A DNA stretch of 64,000 bases from positions 372,001 through 436,000 of the forward strand of contig NZ_JASD01000008.1 in assembly GCF_000622385.1 (NCBI RefSeq), read 5' to 3'. The DNA is from Sulfitobacter noctilucicola. GTDB taxonomy: Bacteria > Pseudomonadota > Alphaproteobacteria > Rhodobacterales > Rhodobacteraceae. Positions 55,938 through 64,000 of this stretch are shown piece by piece. The notes beneath the pieces were generated by a model. It saw nothing but the letters and a program-made list of their open reading frames with translations. It was not told the origin of the DNA and did not search any database. Made by a program: the position numbers and the translations under genes. Numbering within the stretch: position 1 is the first letter of the stretch; every line of letters begins with the position of its first letter.

Positions 55938-56351
55938 TCAAGGTGGGGTCGTCGCAATCGGCAAAGCCTCGATCACGACAAAGGCCTGCGCCCAGGGATG
56001 ATCGTCTGTCAGCGTGACATGTATGACCGCTTCATGACCATCGGGCGTCATGCTGGCCAAGCGTTCTGCCGCCCATCCCGTGACCTTCATCACCGGTTGA
56101 CCCGTGCGCAGATTGCTTACGGCCATGTCGCGCCATGAGATGCCCATGCGAAGCCCCGTTCCAAGCGCCTTTGAACATGCCTCCTTGGCAGCCCAGCGCT
56201 TCGCATAAGTGCCGGCCACATCCTTGCGCCGCTCTGCTTTGGCCTGCTCAATCTCGGTAAAGACACGGTTTCGGAACCTGTCGCCAAAGCGGTCAAGCGT
56301 GCCCTGTATCCGCTCGATGTTGGCCAGATCAGTACCGATCCCGAGGATCAT
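55938..56351 (-). CDS. acpS: Holo-[acyl-carrier-protein] synthase
   Basis: 137 residues. Asp8 in [12 protein letters not shown] and Glu57 in [15 protein letters not shown] are the magnesium ligands of AcpS, which adds phosphopantetheine to ACP. Start overlaps the deaminase stop as ATGA. Confidence 0.95.
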   Translation of the reverse strand: MILGIGTDLANIERIQGTLDRFGDRFRNRVFTEIEQAKAERRKDVAGTYAKRWAAKEACSKALGTGLRMGISWRDMAVSNLRTGQPVMKVTGWAAERLASMTPDGHEAVIHVTLTDDHPWAQAFVVIEALPIATTPP

Positions 56352-56842
56352 TCTTTATTGCCGGATTGGGGACTATCCAGGCGGTAAAGGTGATTGACCA
56401 TCTCGGCGTGGACACCACCCGAATAATCAAAAGCACCACCGCAAGCCGCGTGAAACTGTGGCAGGCTCAGGTCCGGGAAACGGAACATCTCATCGTCAAT
56501 GTATTCCTGCTCGGCCCCGAAAATGACCCGATCGATGCCCGCCCAGCGCATCGCGGCGAGACACATCTCGCAAGGCTGGCATGACGAGATAAGCGTGCAC
56601 CCCTTCAATCGACGGGTGCCCAAAGCCGCAGCCGCTTTGCCGATGGTGACGACTTCGGCGTGGCGGGTCGGATCCTGATCCTGTTTTGCAGTGTTCCGCC
56701 CACGCACCAACTCGCGCCCTTCATGCAGGATCGCAGCCGTAAAGGATGGCTTGCCTTCAGAAGCCCCAATCTCGGCAGCCCAAGCGTTGATGCTTTGCAT
56801 GACCTCACGCTCCAGCGCGGTAGGCTCAACGGTGCCGGTCAT
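56348..56842 (-). CDS. Nucleoside/guanine deaminase-like zinc enzyme
   Basis: 164 residues. HAE (61-63) and PCEMC (90-94) form the cytidine-deaminase-type zinc site, with Glu63 as proton shuttle. The spacing and the [19 protein letters not shown] segment resemble GuaD-type guanine deaminases and related nucleoside deaminases rather than TadA. It sits between pdxJ and acpS with ATGA overlaps on both sides, an insertion into a normally conserved gene pair. Confidence 0.83.
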   Translation of the reverse strand: MTGTVEPTALEREVMQSINAWAAEIGASEGKPSFTAAILHEGRELVRGRNTAKQDQDPTRHAEVVTIGKAAAALGTRRLKGCTLISSCQPCEMCLAAMRWAGIDRVIFGAEQEYIDDEMFRFPDLSLPQFHAACGGAFDYSGGVHAEMVNHLYRLDSPQSGNKE

Positions 56843-57588
56843 GCGCGTGCGGCGTCCATCAGGCGGCGCATTTCGCGGATCGCAGGGTCAAGCCCGCGAA
56901 AAATCGCCTCACCAATCAGAAAATGCCCGATGTTGAGCTCTTTTACCTCTGGAAATGCCGCAACCGGTGTGACGGTGTCGTAGGTCAGGCCGTGGCCGAC
57001 ATGTACCTCAAGCCCGAGATCATGGGCAAAGGCGGACATTTCGCGCATCTTCTCCAGCTCGGCGTTTGATTCATCCATCCGCCCTTCGGCAAAGGCATCG
57101 CAATAGGCACCGCTGTGCAACTCGATCACTTGCGCCCCAATGCGGTTCGCCGCTTCGATTTGCCGTTTGTCCGCAGCAATGAAGATCGACACACGACTAC
57201 CCGCTTCCCGCAAAGGCGCAATAAAGTGGGCAAGACGGTTTTCCTCACGTGCAACTTCCAGACCACCTTCGGTCGTCCGCTCTTCGCGCTTTTCCGGCAC
57301 AATGCAGACTGCGTGGGGTTTGTGACGCAGCGCGATTTGCTGCATCTCATCAGTCGCAGCCATCTCGAAGTTAAGCGGTACGCTAAGCCCTTCCATCAGC
57401 CCTTCAATGTCGGCATCCGAGATGTGGCGGCGGTCTTCGCGCAGGTGGGCGGTGATGCCGTCGGCACCGGCTTCTTCCGCAATCTTTGCCGCCTTCAGCG
57501 GATCAGGGTACGCACCACCGCGTGCGTTGCGCACAGTTGCGACATGGTCAATGTTCACACCCAAGCGCAGTTTTTCCGTAGATCCCAT
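56839..57588 (-). CDS. pdxJ: Pyridoxine 5'-phosphate synthase
   Basis: 249 residues. LRLGVNIDHVATVRNARGGAYPDP, ITAHLREDRRHI and GHGLTYDTVTPVAAFPEVKELNIGHFLIGEAI are PdxJ signatures. Makes pyridoxine 5'-phosphate in the DXP-dependent vitamin B6 pathway. Coupled to the deaminase gene. Confidence 0.96.
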   Translation of the reverse strand: MGSTEKLRLGVNIDHVATVRNARGGAYPDPLKAAKIAEEAGADGITAHLREDRRHISDADIEGLMEGLSVPLNFEMAATDEMQQIALRHKPHAVCIVPEKREERTTEGGLEVAREENRLAHFIAPLREAGSRVSIFIAADKRQIEAANRIGAQVIELHSGAYCDAFAEGRMDESNAELEKMREMSAFAHDLGLEVHVGHGLTYDTVTPVAAFPEVKELNIGHFLIGEAIFRGLDPAIREMRRLMDAARA

Positions 57589-57600
57589 ATCGCGTCCTTT

Positions 57601-58299
57601 CTATTTCACTTCGTCCGCCCGGCGTTTTGCATCCGCCTTGGCAGCCGTCTTCTGTTTCAGCGCCTCGAATTTGGCCTTGATCAGTCCGCGCCTGCGTTTC
57701 TGATAGGCCTGAAGCAAAGGTACAGACAGGTAATACGCAATAGTGGCGCAAATCACGCCGGGTACAATGCCGCCGATGAGATATGGATAAAAGACGTCAC
57801 GGGAAAAGATCGACAGGCCAGACCAATCCACGCGGTCATCGGTGAAAATTGCCACGAAGTTGTGCCACAGATCACTGCCAGCGTCGCCGAACTTGCGGCT
57901 GAGTGTGCGCAACTCTCCCTCTTCCAGCTCGGTCCCCAGAATGAGGTGGCCGGTCTTCAGCGATGACAGTGCGATGAAAACAAAGGTCAGCGGGTTGCCG
58001 ACGAAGGTCGCCATGACTGCGGCAAGCATGTTGCCTTTCATGAGCCGTGCCAGCAATGCCGCCGCCACAATGTGGAAACCGAAAAGCGGCGTGAAGGTAA
58101 CGAAGACACCCGCCCAAACACCACGCGCAATGCGCTGCGGGCTGTCAGGCAACCGTTTCATCCGGTGTTTGACATAGTGAAATGCACGCGCCCAACCGCC
58201 GCGCGGCCACAAAAACTCGGCCATCGCACGCAATGTCGGTTTCGGATCGCGGCGTTTGAAAATCAAGTCATCTATCCCGGGTTCGTCTGTCGCTGCCAA
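57601..58299 (-). CDS. DUF2062 membrane protein
   Basis: 232 residues. The DUF2062 core is visible: RIARGVWAGVFVTFTPLFGFHIVAAALLARLMKGNMLAAVMATFVGNPLTF, with a further membrane segment near 160-190. The family is widespread in proteobacteria and of unknown function. In alphaproteobacteria it is often found next to rsh and pdxJ, as here. Confidence 0.85.
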   Translation of the reverse strand: MAATDEPGIDDLIFKRRDPKPTLRAMAEFLWPRGGWARAFHYVKHRMKRLPDSPQRIARGVWAGVFVTFTPLFGFHIVAAALLARLMKGNMLAAVMATFVGNPLTFVFIALSSLKTGHLILGTELEEGELRTLSRKFGDAGSDLWHNFVAIFTDDRVDWSGLSIFSRDVFYPYLIGGIVPGVICATIAYYLSVPLLQAYQKRRRGLIKAKFEALKQKTAAKADAKRRADEVK

Positions 58300-58323
58300 A
58301 TGGCGGGCTATCAGGTCTCAAAG

Positions 58324-60465
58324 TCATCTCGTGGGCGATTGCGCGTCAATTTTGCGATATCGCTCAATCGCGGCAACATCGCTTTCGGCCTCAAGCGTCA
58401 GCATAAGCGAATGCAGATGTGCCACATCCCGCAAATCCAGATAGATCAAAATCCGGTAAAAATCAGGCTTCCGCTCAAGAAACTCAAGATCAGAGATATT
58501 GGCGGAGGCTTCGCCGATCAAGGTGCAGATGCGCCCCAAAACGCCAGCGCCGTTGCCCACCGTCAAATCAATCACGGTGCTATAGACGGCTGGATGGTTC
58601 CCGTCATGCCAACGCAGGTCGATCCAGCGGTCCGGCTGGTCCTCATAGTCGGACAGGCAGGCGCAATCGATCGTGTGAACCGTCACCCCCTCGCCGCGGA
58701 ATGTGATGCCCACGATCCGTTCGCCCGGCAGCGGGTTGCAGCAGGGAGAGCGGGAGAATGACTGCCCTGGTTCCAGACCGACAACAGCACGCTTTGCATC
58801 AATCTGTTCACCTTTGCTGGGCGTGATATCGGCATAAACAGATTGGACAACCTCGCGGCCCGTAATCTCTGAGCTGCCGAGCTGGGCCAGCAGGGCCTGT
58901 GCGCTGTCGATCCGCATGTTCTTCGCTGCTGTGCGCAGTACCTTGTCCGTTGCCCGTTTCCCCACTTGGGCAAAGGCCGAACGGGCAAGCTCCTGACCCA
59001 ATTTGACAAAGCGTGCACGGTCTTCTTCGCGCAAGGACCGTCGGATCGCGGATTTGGCTTTGCCCGTGGTGGCAATATCAAGCCATGTCGGTTGCGGGGT
59101 CTGGCCCTGCGCACGAATAATCTCAATCGACTGGCCATTCTTGACACGGGTCCACAGCGGCACGCGCATTCCGTCGATCTTGGCCCCCACACAATCGTTC
59201 CCGATACGTGTGTGGATGGCATAGGCGAAATCGATTGGCGTGGCACCACGCGGCAGTTTGACCACCTCGCCTTTGGGCGTAAAACAGAACACCTGATCCG
59301 CATACATCTCAAGCTTGACCGCTTCGAGAAAGTCTTCGTGGTTTTCTTCGGCGTTGAATTGCTCGGATAGTTGTGAAATCCACTTGGCCGGATCAACGGC
59401 AAACGGGTTCCGCGAACGTTTACCATCGCGGTAGGACCAATGCGCGGCAACACCCGTCTCGGCCACATCGTGCATCTGGCGCGTTCTGATCTGCACCTCG
59501 ACACGCTTGCCGTCACGGCCCGACACCGTGGTGTGAATTGAACGGTACCCGTTTGATTTCGGCTGGCTGATATAATCCTTGAACCGTCCCGGAACAGCCC
59601 GCCAACGGCCATGGATAATCCCGAGGGTACGGTAGCAGTCTTCCTCCGAGCCGGTCAGAACACGGAACCCGTAGATATCAGACAGCCGGGAGAAGCTCTG
59701 CTCCTTCTCCTCCATCTTGCGCCAGATCGAGTAAGGCTTCTTGGCGCGGCCAAATACCTCTGCCTCTATGCCCGCTTTATCGAGTTCGGCACGCATGTCG
59801 CCTGTAATCCGCTGGATCACATCACCGGTTTCGCGTTGCAGCGTGATGAAACGGCGGATGATGCTGGCGCGGCCTTCGGGGTTGAGCACACGGAAGGCCA
59901 GATCTTCCAGCTCTTCACGCATCCATTGCATACCCATACGACCCGCAAGCGGCGCATAGATATCCATTGTCTCACGCGCCTTCTGGACTTGCTTGTCAGG
60001 CCGCATCGCCTTGATCGTGCGCATATTGTGCAGACGGTCAGCAAGTTTAACCAGAATAACCCGCAGGTCCTTGGACATCGCCATGAACAGCTTGCGGAAA
60101 TTCTCGGCCTGCTTTGTCTCGGTCGAATTCAGTTGCAGATTGGTGAGCTTGGTAACGCCATCGACAAGCTCGGCCACCTCGGCGCTAAAGAGCCGCTCGA
60201 TGTCCTTATAGGACGCGCGGGTGTCTTCAACAGTGTCGTGTAGCAGCGCGGTGATGATTGTCGCATCGTCCAGCTGCTGCTCTGTCAAAATGGCGGCGAC
60301 AGCGACGGGGTGCGTGAAGTAAGGCTCGCCCGAATGGCGAAACTGGCCGTCATGCATCTCGTGGCCGAAGTCAAAGGCCGCGCGCAGACGTTTTTCGTTG
60401 GTCTTGGGATTGTAGGCCCGGACAAGCGCGATCAGATCATCAGCAGTGATTTCAGTCGTATCCAT
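58324..60465 (-). CDS. rsh: Bifunctional (p)ppGpp synthetase/hydrolase (Rel/SpoT homologue)
   Basis: 713 residues. The HD hydrolase domain (YFTHPVAVA with His52, LLHDTVEDT with His76-Asp77), the synthetase domain (KKPYSIWRKM, YGFRVLTG, NGYRSIHTTV), a TGS domain near 390-450 and a C-terminal ACT domain are all present. With both active sites intact it is the single long RSH that makes and destroys (p)ppGpp. Three ATGs lie close together (60477, 60468, 60465); the last is best spaced from GAGG. Confidence 0.94.
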   Translation of the reverse strand: MDTTEITADDLIALVRAYNPKTNEKRLRAAFDFGHEMHDGQFRHSGEPYFTHPVAVAAILTEQQLDDATIITALLHDTVEDTRASYKDIERLFSAEVAELVDGVTKLTNLQLNSTETKQAENFRKLFMAMSKDLRVILVKLADRLHNMRTIKAMRPDKQVQKARETMDIYAPLAGRMGMQWMREELEDLAFRVLNPEGRASIIRRFITLQRETGDVIQRITGDMRAELDKAGIEAEVFGRAKKPYSIWRKMEEKEQSFSRLSDIYGFRVLTGSEEDCYRTLGIIHGRWRAVPGRFKDYISQPKSNGYRSIHTTVSGRDGKRVEVQIRTRQMHDVAETGVAAHWSYRDGKRSRNPFAVDPAKWISQLSEQFNAEENHEDFLEAVKLEMYADQVFCFTPKGEVVKLPRGATPIDFAYAIHTRIGNDCVGAKIDGMRVPLWTRVKNGQSIEIIRAQGQTPQPTWLDIATTGKAKSAIRRSLREEDRARFVKLGQELARSAFAQVGKRATDKVLRTAAKNMRIDSAQALLAQLGSSEITGREVVQSVYADITPSKGEQIDAKRAVVGLEPGQSFSRSPCCNPLPGERIVGITFRGEGVTVHTIDCACLSDYEDQPDRWIDLRWHDGNHPAVYSTVIDLTVGNGAGVLGRICTLIGEASANISDLEFLERKPDFYRILIYLDLRDVAHLHSLMLTLEAESDVAAIERYRKIDAQSPTR

Positions 60466-60500
60466 CATCTGCCTCATGACCCGCGCCGGGCGGGAGGGGC

Positions 60501-60854
60501 TTACCCCTGCCCTTGTGCCGCCATCAACTGACGCAGCAGCATTTCTTCGGACATGCTGTCTTCTTCCGGCTTGTCCTGCTCCGCACCCATCAGGAGCGCC
60601 ATTGCGTCTTCTTCAGGCTCATCCACTTCGATCTGGTTCTGGTTCGATTCGATCAGACGCTCGCGCAGATCGTCAGCGGATTGTGTTTCGTCCGCGATCT
60701 CACGCAGAGAGACAACGGGGTTTTTATCGTTGTCGCGATCCACAGTCACAGCAGATCCTGCAGAAATCTCACGTGCGCGATGTGCCGCCAGCATAACCAG
60801 TTCAAACCGGTTCGGGACCTTATCAACACAATCTTCTACGGTGACGCGTGCCAT
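60501..60854 (-). CDS. rpoZ: RNA polymerase omega subunit
   Basis: 117 residues. [30 protein letters not shown] is the omega signature. The C-terminal half is acidic ([21 protein letters not shown]), as in other alphaproteobacterial omegas. Upstream of rsh, the usual order, linking polymerase and stringent response. Confidence 0.95.
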   Translation of the reverse strand: MARVTVEDCVDKVPNRFELVMLAAHRAREISAGSAVTVDRDNDKNPVVSLREIADETQSADDLRERLIESNQNQIEVDEPEEDAMALLMGAEQDKPEEDSMSEEMLLRQLMAAQGQG

Positions 60855-60926
60855 GGAATTCTCCAATATCTCAAAATGCGCTTAGAAGACGCCTACCTAG
60901 GGCGCTTTGTCCCGATTTACAAGCCG

Positions 60927-61499
60927 TTATTCCAGCAAACGCACCGCTGCGAGATCTTCTTTTTCGAGCGCATCGCGCATCTGCAAAACGGTGCGCCCCA
61001 GCACCGGATGCACCCACTCAGCGGCCACATCGGCAAGCGGCACCAGTACAAATGCGCGTTCATGCATTCGTGGATGTGGAAGGATCAGATGCTCAGGGCT
61101 TTGGTCCATCTGCTGGTCCAACCGCATTTTATGCCACCTGTCATAGGTTTGCAGGTCTGGTGCGACAGTTTCACCGAATGCAATAAGATCGATATCAAGT
61201 GTTCGTTGACCCCAGCGCTTGTCTCTTTTGCGGCCCAGCGCCGCTTCGATCTCGTGCAGCGTATCGAGGGTTTGTTGCGCGGACCACTCTGCACTCACAA
61301 CTGCCGCAGCGTTCACAAAGTCCGGTCCATTCCCCACAGGAAACGCAGGTGTGCTATAAAAGGGGCTTATGGCGCGAATCACCGCGCCTTTATTTTCCAG
61401 ACGACGCAGAGCATCGCGCAGTGTTTGCGAAGGTGTTCCTGCACCTGACGTGAGGTTAGAACCGAGCGCCAACAGTATTGTATCATTGCCTGTGCACAT
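60927..61499 (-). CDS. folK: Hydroxymethyl-dihydropterin pyrophosphokinase
   Basis: 190 residues. ILLALGSNL at the N-terminus, the GQRTLDIDLIAFG metal-binding motif and LPHPRMHERAFVLVPL are HPPK signatures. Transfers pyrophosphate from ATP to 6-hydroxymethyl-dihydropterin in folate synthesis. First gene of the minus-strand run ending at recO; 72 bp before rpoZ. Confidence 0.94.
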   Translation of the reverse strand: MCTGNDTILLALGSNLTSGAGTPSQTLRDALRRLENKGAVIRAISPFYSTPAFPVGNGPDFVNAAAVVSAEWSAQQTLDTLHEIEAALGRKRDKRWGQRTLDIDLIAFGETVAPDLQTYDRWHKMRLDQQMDQSPEHLILPHPRMHERAFVLVPLADVAAEWVHPVLGRTVLQMRDALEKEDLAAVRLLE

Positions 61500-61670
61500 A
61501 TTTCGGCGTTATTCCCCCTGTTTTCGGGCTTGTAGCGCAGGCACAATCTTCTAAACAAGCGCGCATCGGCGGATGCGGGCCTAATTGACGACAATTGATT
61601 TGAATGACCCAGCATCAAGCTACATCACTGTCATGAGTTTGGCGACGGGAACGTCGAAAGGTAATTAGAA

Positions 61671-62225
61671 ATGTTTTATAAAGATGAGCGTCTTGCCCTC
61701 TTCATTGACGGCTCCAACTTATACGCAGCGGCCAAGACGCTCGGCTTCGACATCGACTACAAATTGCTGCGCCACGAGTTCATGCGCCGTGGCAAGCTGT
61801 TGCGAGCGTTTTACTACACGGCACTTCTGGAAAATGACGAGTATTCGCCAATCCGTCCGTTGGTGGACTGGCTGAACTACAATGGTTTCACCATGGTGAC
61901 GAAGCCTGCCAAGGAATACACCGACAGTATGGGCCGCCGTAAGGTCAAGGGTAACATGGACATCGAGTTGGCCGTGGATGCAATGGAACTTGCTCCGCAT
62001 GTCGATCACATCGTGATCTTCTCGGGCGACGGTGACTTCCGCCCGCTGGTAGAAAGCCTTCAGCGGCAGGGCGTGCGTGTCTCGTGTGTCTCTACCATCC
62101 GCAGCCAGCCGCCGATGATCTCGGATGATCTGCGCCGTCAGGTTGATAACTTTATCGAACTGGAAGACCTGCGTGACGTGATTGGTCGCCCTCCTCGTGA
62201 GAATGACGGCCCACGCGACGACTGA
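61671..62225 (+). CDS. NYN-domain (LabA/DUF88) putative ribonuclease
   Basis: 184 residues. The PIN-like acidic residues are in place: Asp13 and Asn16 (FIDGSNLY), Asp97 and Asp103 (GNMDIELAVDAM) and the SGDGDF block (118-123). NYN proteins are metal-dependent nucleases acting on RNA; the LabA branch is named from cyanobacterial clock genes. The ATG at 61671 has GAAAGGT upstream. Divergent from folK, 69 bp before ispH. Confidence 0.88.
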   Translation: MFYKDERLALFIDGSNLYAAAKTLGFDIDYKLLRHEFMRRGKLLRAFYYTALLENDEYSPIRPLVDWLNYNGFTMVTKPAKEYTDSMGRRKVKGNMDIELAVDAMELAPHVDHIVIFSGDGDFRPLVESLQRQGVRVSCVSTIRSQPPMISDDLRRQVDNFIELEDLRDVIGRPPRENDGPRDD

Positions 62226-62294
62226 ACGCATGGCGCACCCTCTGGACCCCGGCTGTCTGAGCCATTACCTCTGTTAGGGTCCAAGGAGCGTACC

Positions 62295-63245
62295 ATGTCA
62301 AAGCCAGCGTTAACTTTATACCTTGCAGCGCCACGGGGCTTTTGCGCGGGCGTTGACCGCGCGATCAAGATTGTCGAGATGGCTTTGGAAAAATGGGGTG
62401 CGCCCGTTTATGTCCGCCACGAGATTGTTCACAACAAATTCGTCGTCGACAGTCTGCGTGACAAGGGCGCGATCTTTGTCGAGGAATTGAGCGATTGTCC
62501 CGATGACAGGCCGGTGATCTTTTCCGCCCATGGCGTCCCGAAATCAGTTCCGTCCGCCGCACAGGCCCGCAATATGATCTATGTGGACGCGACCTGCCCA
62601 CTTGTCAGCAAAGTACATATCGAAGCACAGCGGCATGCAGACGCCGGATTGCAAATCATCATGATCGGGCATGCGGGACATCCCGAAACCGTAGGCACTA
62701 TGGGGCAACTGCCGCCGGGCGATGTAGTTTTAGTTGAGACACCGCAAGATGTCGAAACTGTCACCATCAGAGATCCCAAAAAACTCGCTTATGTGACCCA
62801 GACAACGCTGAGTGTGGACGACACCGCCGATGTGGTCAGCGCGCTGCAATCACGGTTTCCCGATATCATCGGTCCCCACAAGGAAGACATCTGCTACGCC
62901 ACCACAAACCGGCAGGAAGCGGTCAAGGCAATGGCCCCTAAGTGCGATGCAATGCTCGTGGTTGGCGCGCCCAATTCGTCCAATTCCAAACGGCTGGTCG
63001 AAGTCGGCGCACGCGCCGGGTGTAAATACGCGCAACTCGTCCAACGCGCCGATGATATCGACTGGCGCAGCCTTGAAGGGATCAGTTCCGTTGGCATCAC
63101 GGCAGGTGCTTCAGCGCCCGAAGTGCTGATTAATGAAGTCATTGACGCCTTCGCTGCACGCTACGAGATGACGCAGGAATTGGTCGAGACGGCCGTCGAA
63201 AACGTCGAATTCAAAGTGCCGAGAGTCCTGCGGGAGCCCGCCTGA
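62295..63245 (+). CDS. ispH: 4-hydroxy-3-methylbut-2-enyl diphosphate reductase
   Basis: 316 residues. The three iron-sulfur cysteines are Cys17 (APRGFCAGV), Cys101 (DATCPLVSK) and Cys200 ([11 protein letters not shown]); the substrate residues His42, His79 (SAHGVP) and HPE(TVGT) are present. Last step of the MEP isoprenoid pathway. Followed by the glycolipid-binding gene 1 bp later. Confidence 0.96.
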   Translation: MSKPALTLYLAAPRGFCAGVDRAIKIVEMALEKWGAPVYVRHEIVHNKFVVDSLRDKGAIFVEELSDCPDDRPVIFSAHGVPKSVPSAAQARNMIYVDATCPLVSKVHIEAQRHADAGLQIIMIGHAGHPETVGTMGQLPPGDVVLVETPQDVETVTIRDPKKLAYVTQTTLSVDDTADVVSALQSRFPDIIGPHKEDICYATTNRQEAVKAMAPKCDAMLVVGAPNSSNSKRLVEVGARAGCKYAQLVQRADDIDWRSLEGISSVGITAGASAPEVLINEVIDAFAARYEMTQELVETAVENVEFKVPRVLREPA

Positions 63246-63246
63246 G

Positions 63247-63765
63247 ATGGACCGGCTGTCGATCGTCTGGGAATGGCACGACGGCAGCTATGATCGCGCA
63301 CAATTCACACGACAACCGAGCGGCTGGCGCGTCACCGGCAGGCATGGCGACACACGGTATATGATCGGCCTTGATAACGGATTTACCTGCCAATCGCTTG
63401 AAGTGACCAGCGATGCCGCCGGGCTCACGCTCAACCGTACCAGCGCCGGATGGTTCGAGACCAATACGGGCCTTGTGCCGAACAGCGCCAAAGCCGTTGA
63501 TCTTGATCTGGGCTGGACGGCGGTCACCAATACCTTCCCCATTAAACGGCTGATGCAGAAGGCGCAGGACGAGAGCACCTTTGACGTGCTTATGATCAGC
63601 GGTCCCGATCTTGGGATGCGCGTGGTCGAACAAACCTACAAACGATGGGAGGACGGTTGGGTCTATGCGAACGTGAGCAGCGGCTTCACTGCCGACCTCA
63701 CAGTGGACAAATCCGGGTTGGTAACGGATTATCCGGGTCTGTGTAGCCGAAAGGATCTAAGCTGA
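63247..63765 (+). CDS. Putative glycolipid-binding domain protein
   Basis: 172 residues. VWEWHDGSYDRAQF at the start, VDLDLGWTAVTNTFPIKRL in the middle and SSGFTADLTVDKSGLVTDYPGLCSR at the end fit the putative glycolipid-binding family (Pfam 06475 type). No signal peptide. Biochemical role is not established. Overlaps the LysE gene by one base (TGATG). Confidence 0.8.
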   Translation: MDRLSIVWEWHDGSYDRAQFTRQPSGWRVTGRHGDTRYMIGLDNGFTCQSLEVTSDAAGLTLNRTSAGWFETNTGLVPNSAKAVDLDLGWTAVTNTFPIKRLMQKAQDESTFDVLMISGPDLGMRVVEQTYKRWEDGWVYANVSSGFTADLTVDKSGLVTDYPGLCSRKDLS

Positions 63766-64000
63766 TGATCTTACTCCAGTTTCTACTGACGGCATTTGTC
63801 GTCGTCATCGCGCCCGGTACCGGCGTGATCTATACGCTCGCGCTTGGCCTTGGTCAGGGTCGGCGTGCCGCGCTTTGGGCCGCATTAGGCTGCACCTTCG
63901 GGATCGTGCCACATCTGGCCGCCGCAACCCTTGGGTTGGCGGCAATTCTTCACACCTCTGCCGTGCTTTTCAACGTCGTGAAATGGGCCGGTGTTGCCTA
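63765..64000 (+). CDS. LysE-family exporter, N-terminal part
   Basis: The first 78 codons are present; the gene runs off the right edge. Two to three membrane helices and the family motif VVIAPGTGVIYTLALGLGQGRRAALWAALGCTFG identify a LysE/RhtB-type amino-acid or metabolite exporter. Translationally coupled to the glycolipid-binding gene. Substrate unknown. Confidence 0.85.
   Translation, partial: MILLQFLLTAFVVVIAPGTGVIYTLALGLGQGRRAALWAALGCTFGIVPHLAAATLGLAAILHTSAVLFNVVKWAGVA

Noticed and set aside
1..64000. rRNA or tRNA genes, CRISPR arrays, prophage or intact insertion sequences
   Set aside because: No CCA-ending cloverleaf, no regularly spaced direct repeats and no transposase or integrase gene could be recognised by eye.

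Overview
The window looks like a chromosomal segment of an alphaproteobacterium of the order Rhodobacterales, most likely a marine Roseobacter-group organism. Support comes from moderate-to-high GC, the ATP12-type chaperone, the ChvG/ChvI-HprK-RapZ-EIIA-HPr cluster beside pckA, a methylsuccinyl-CoA dehydrogenase of the ethylmalonyl-CoA pathway, a short adenosylcobalamin transferase/twin-TM pair and the gene order rpoZ-rsh-pdxJ-acpS-lepB-rnc-era-recO. The species is an inference; I saw no rRNA, tRNA, CRISPR array, prophage or intact insertion sequence. Layout: (1) 0-4.6 kb, all minus strand: start of an amino-acid ABC transporter binding protein, then crcB-rluC-HAD phosphatase-ATP12 chaperone joined by ATGA overlaps, and rarA. 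(2) 4.7-23.4 kb: the ribosomal-protein supercluster on the minus strand, unusually broken into five transcription blocks: rpsJ-rplC-rplD-rplW; rplB-rpsS-rplV-rpsC-rplP; rpmC to rpmD; rplO-secY-adk; rpsM-rpsK-rpoA-rplQ. Three of the breaks are filled by plus-strand islands (a membrane protein at 10.3-11.1 kb; a periplasmic protein, a 2-oxoglutarate/Fe(II) oxygenase and a hemerythrin-like protein at 15.7-17.3 kb; a terminated but cryptic transcript at about 20.7-21.0 kb). Each island converges on the preceding ribosomal block through shared or adjacent terminators and diverges from the next block. Three blocks start from near-identical promoters (TTGC.. - 17 bp - TATACG). (3) 23.4-27.0 kb: a flavin monooxygenase/flavin reductase pair with a divergent MarR-like regulator lies between rpsJ and tuf, repeating the same topology. 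(4) 27-32.6 kb, minus strand: lipoprotein, M48 protease, DUF898 membrane protein, parC. (5) 32.8-39.0 kb, mostly plus strand: SH3-domain protein, SDR, twin-TM protein, cobalamin adenosyltransferase, etfB-etfA and a 3-hydroxybutyryl-CoA dehydrogenase, with a convergent DUF6473-like gene. (6) 39.1-46.4 kb: lysophospholipid acyltransferase, HPr, EIIA-Man, RapZ, truncated-type HprK, sensor kinase ChvG and regulator ChvI, divergent from pckA; this is the conserved alphaproteobacterial module coupling a regulatory PTS to envelope sensing and gluconeogenesis. (7) 46.4-52.3 kb: a mosaic accessory zone with a GNAT-like protein, a regulator with a LysR-type HTH but an unfamiliar C-terminus, an XRE regulator, a TauE/SafE permease, mcd, a TetR regulator and a META-domain protein. 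(8) 52.3-61.5 kb: a long minus-strand housekeeping run (folK, rpoZ, rsh, DUF2062, pdxJ, a nucleoside deaminase, acpS, lepB, rnc, era, DUF1491, recO). (9) 61.7-64.0 kb, plus strand: NYN-domain protein, ispH, glycolipid-binding protein, start of a LysE-family exporter. The most notable observation is the modular breakup of the ribosomal-protein supercluster by oppositely oriented accessory genes, each with its own terminators and with repeated promoter architecture for the downstream ribosomal block.
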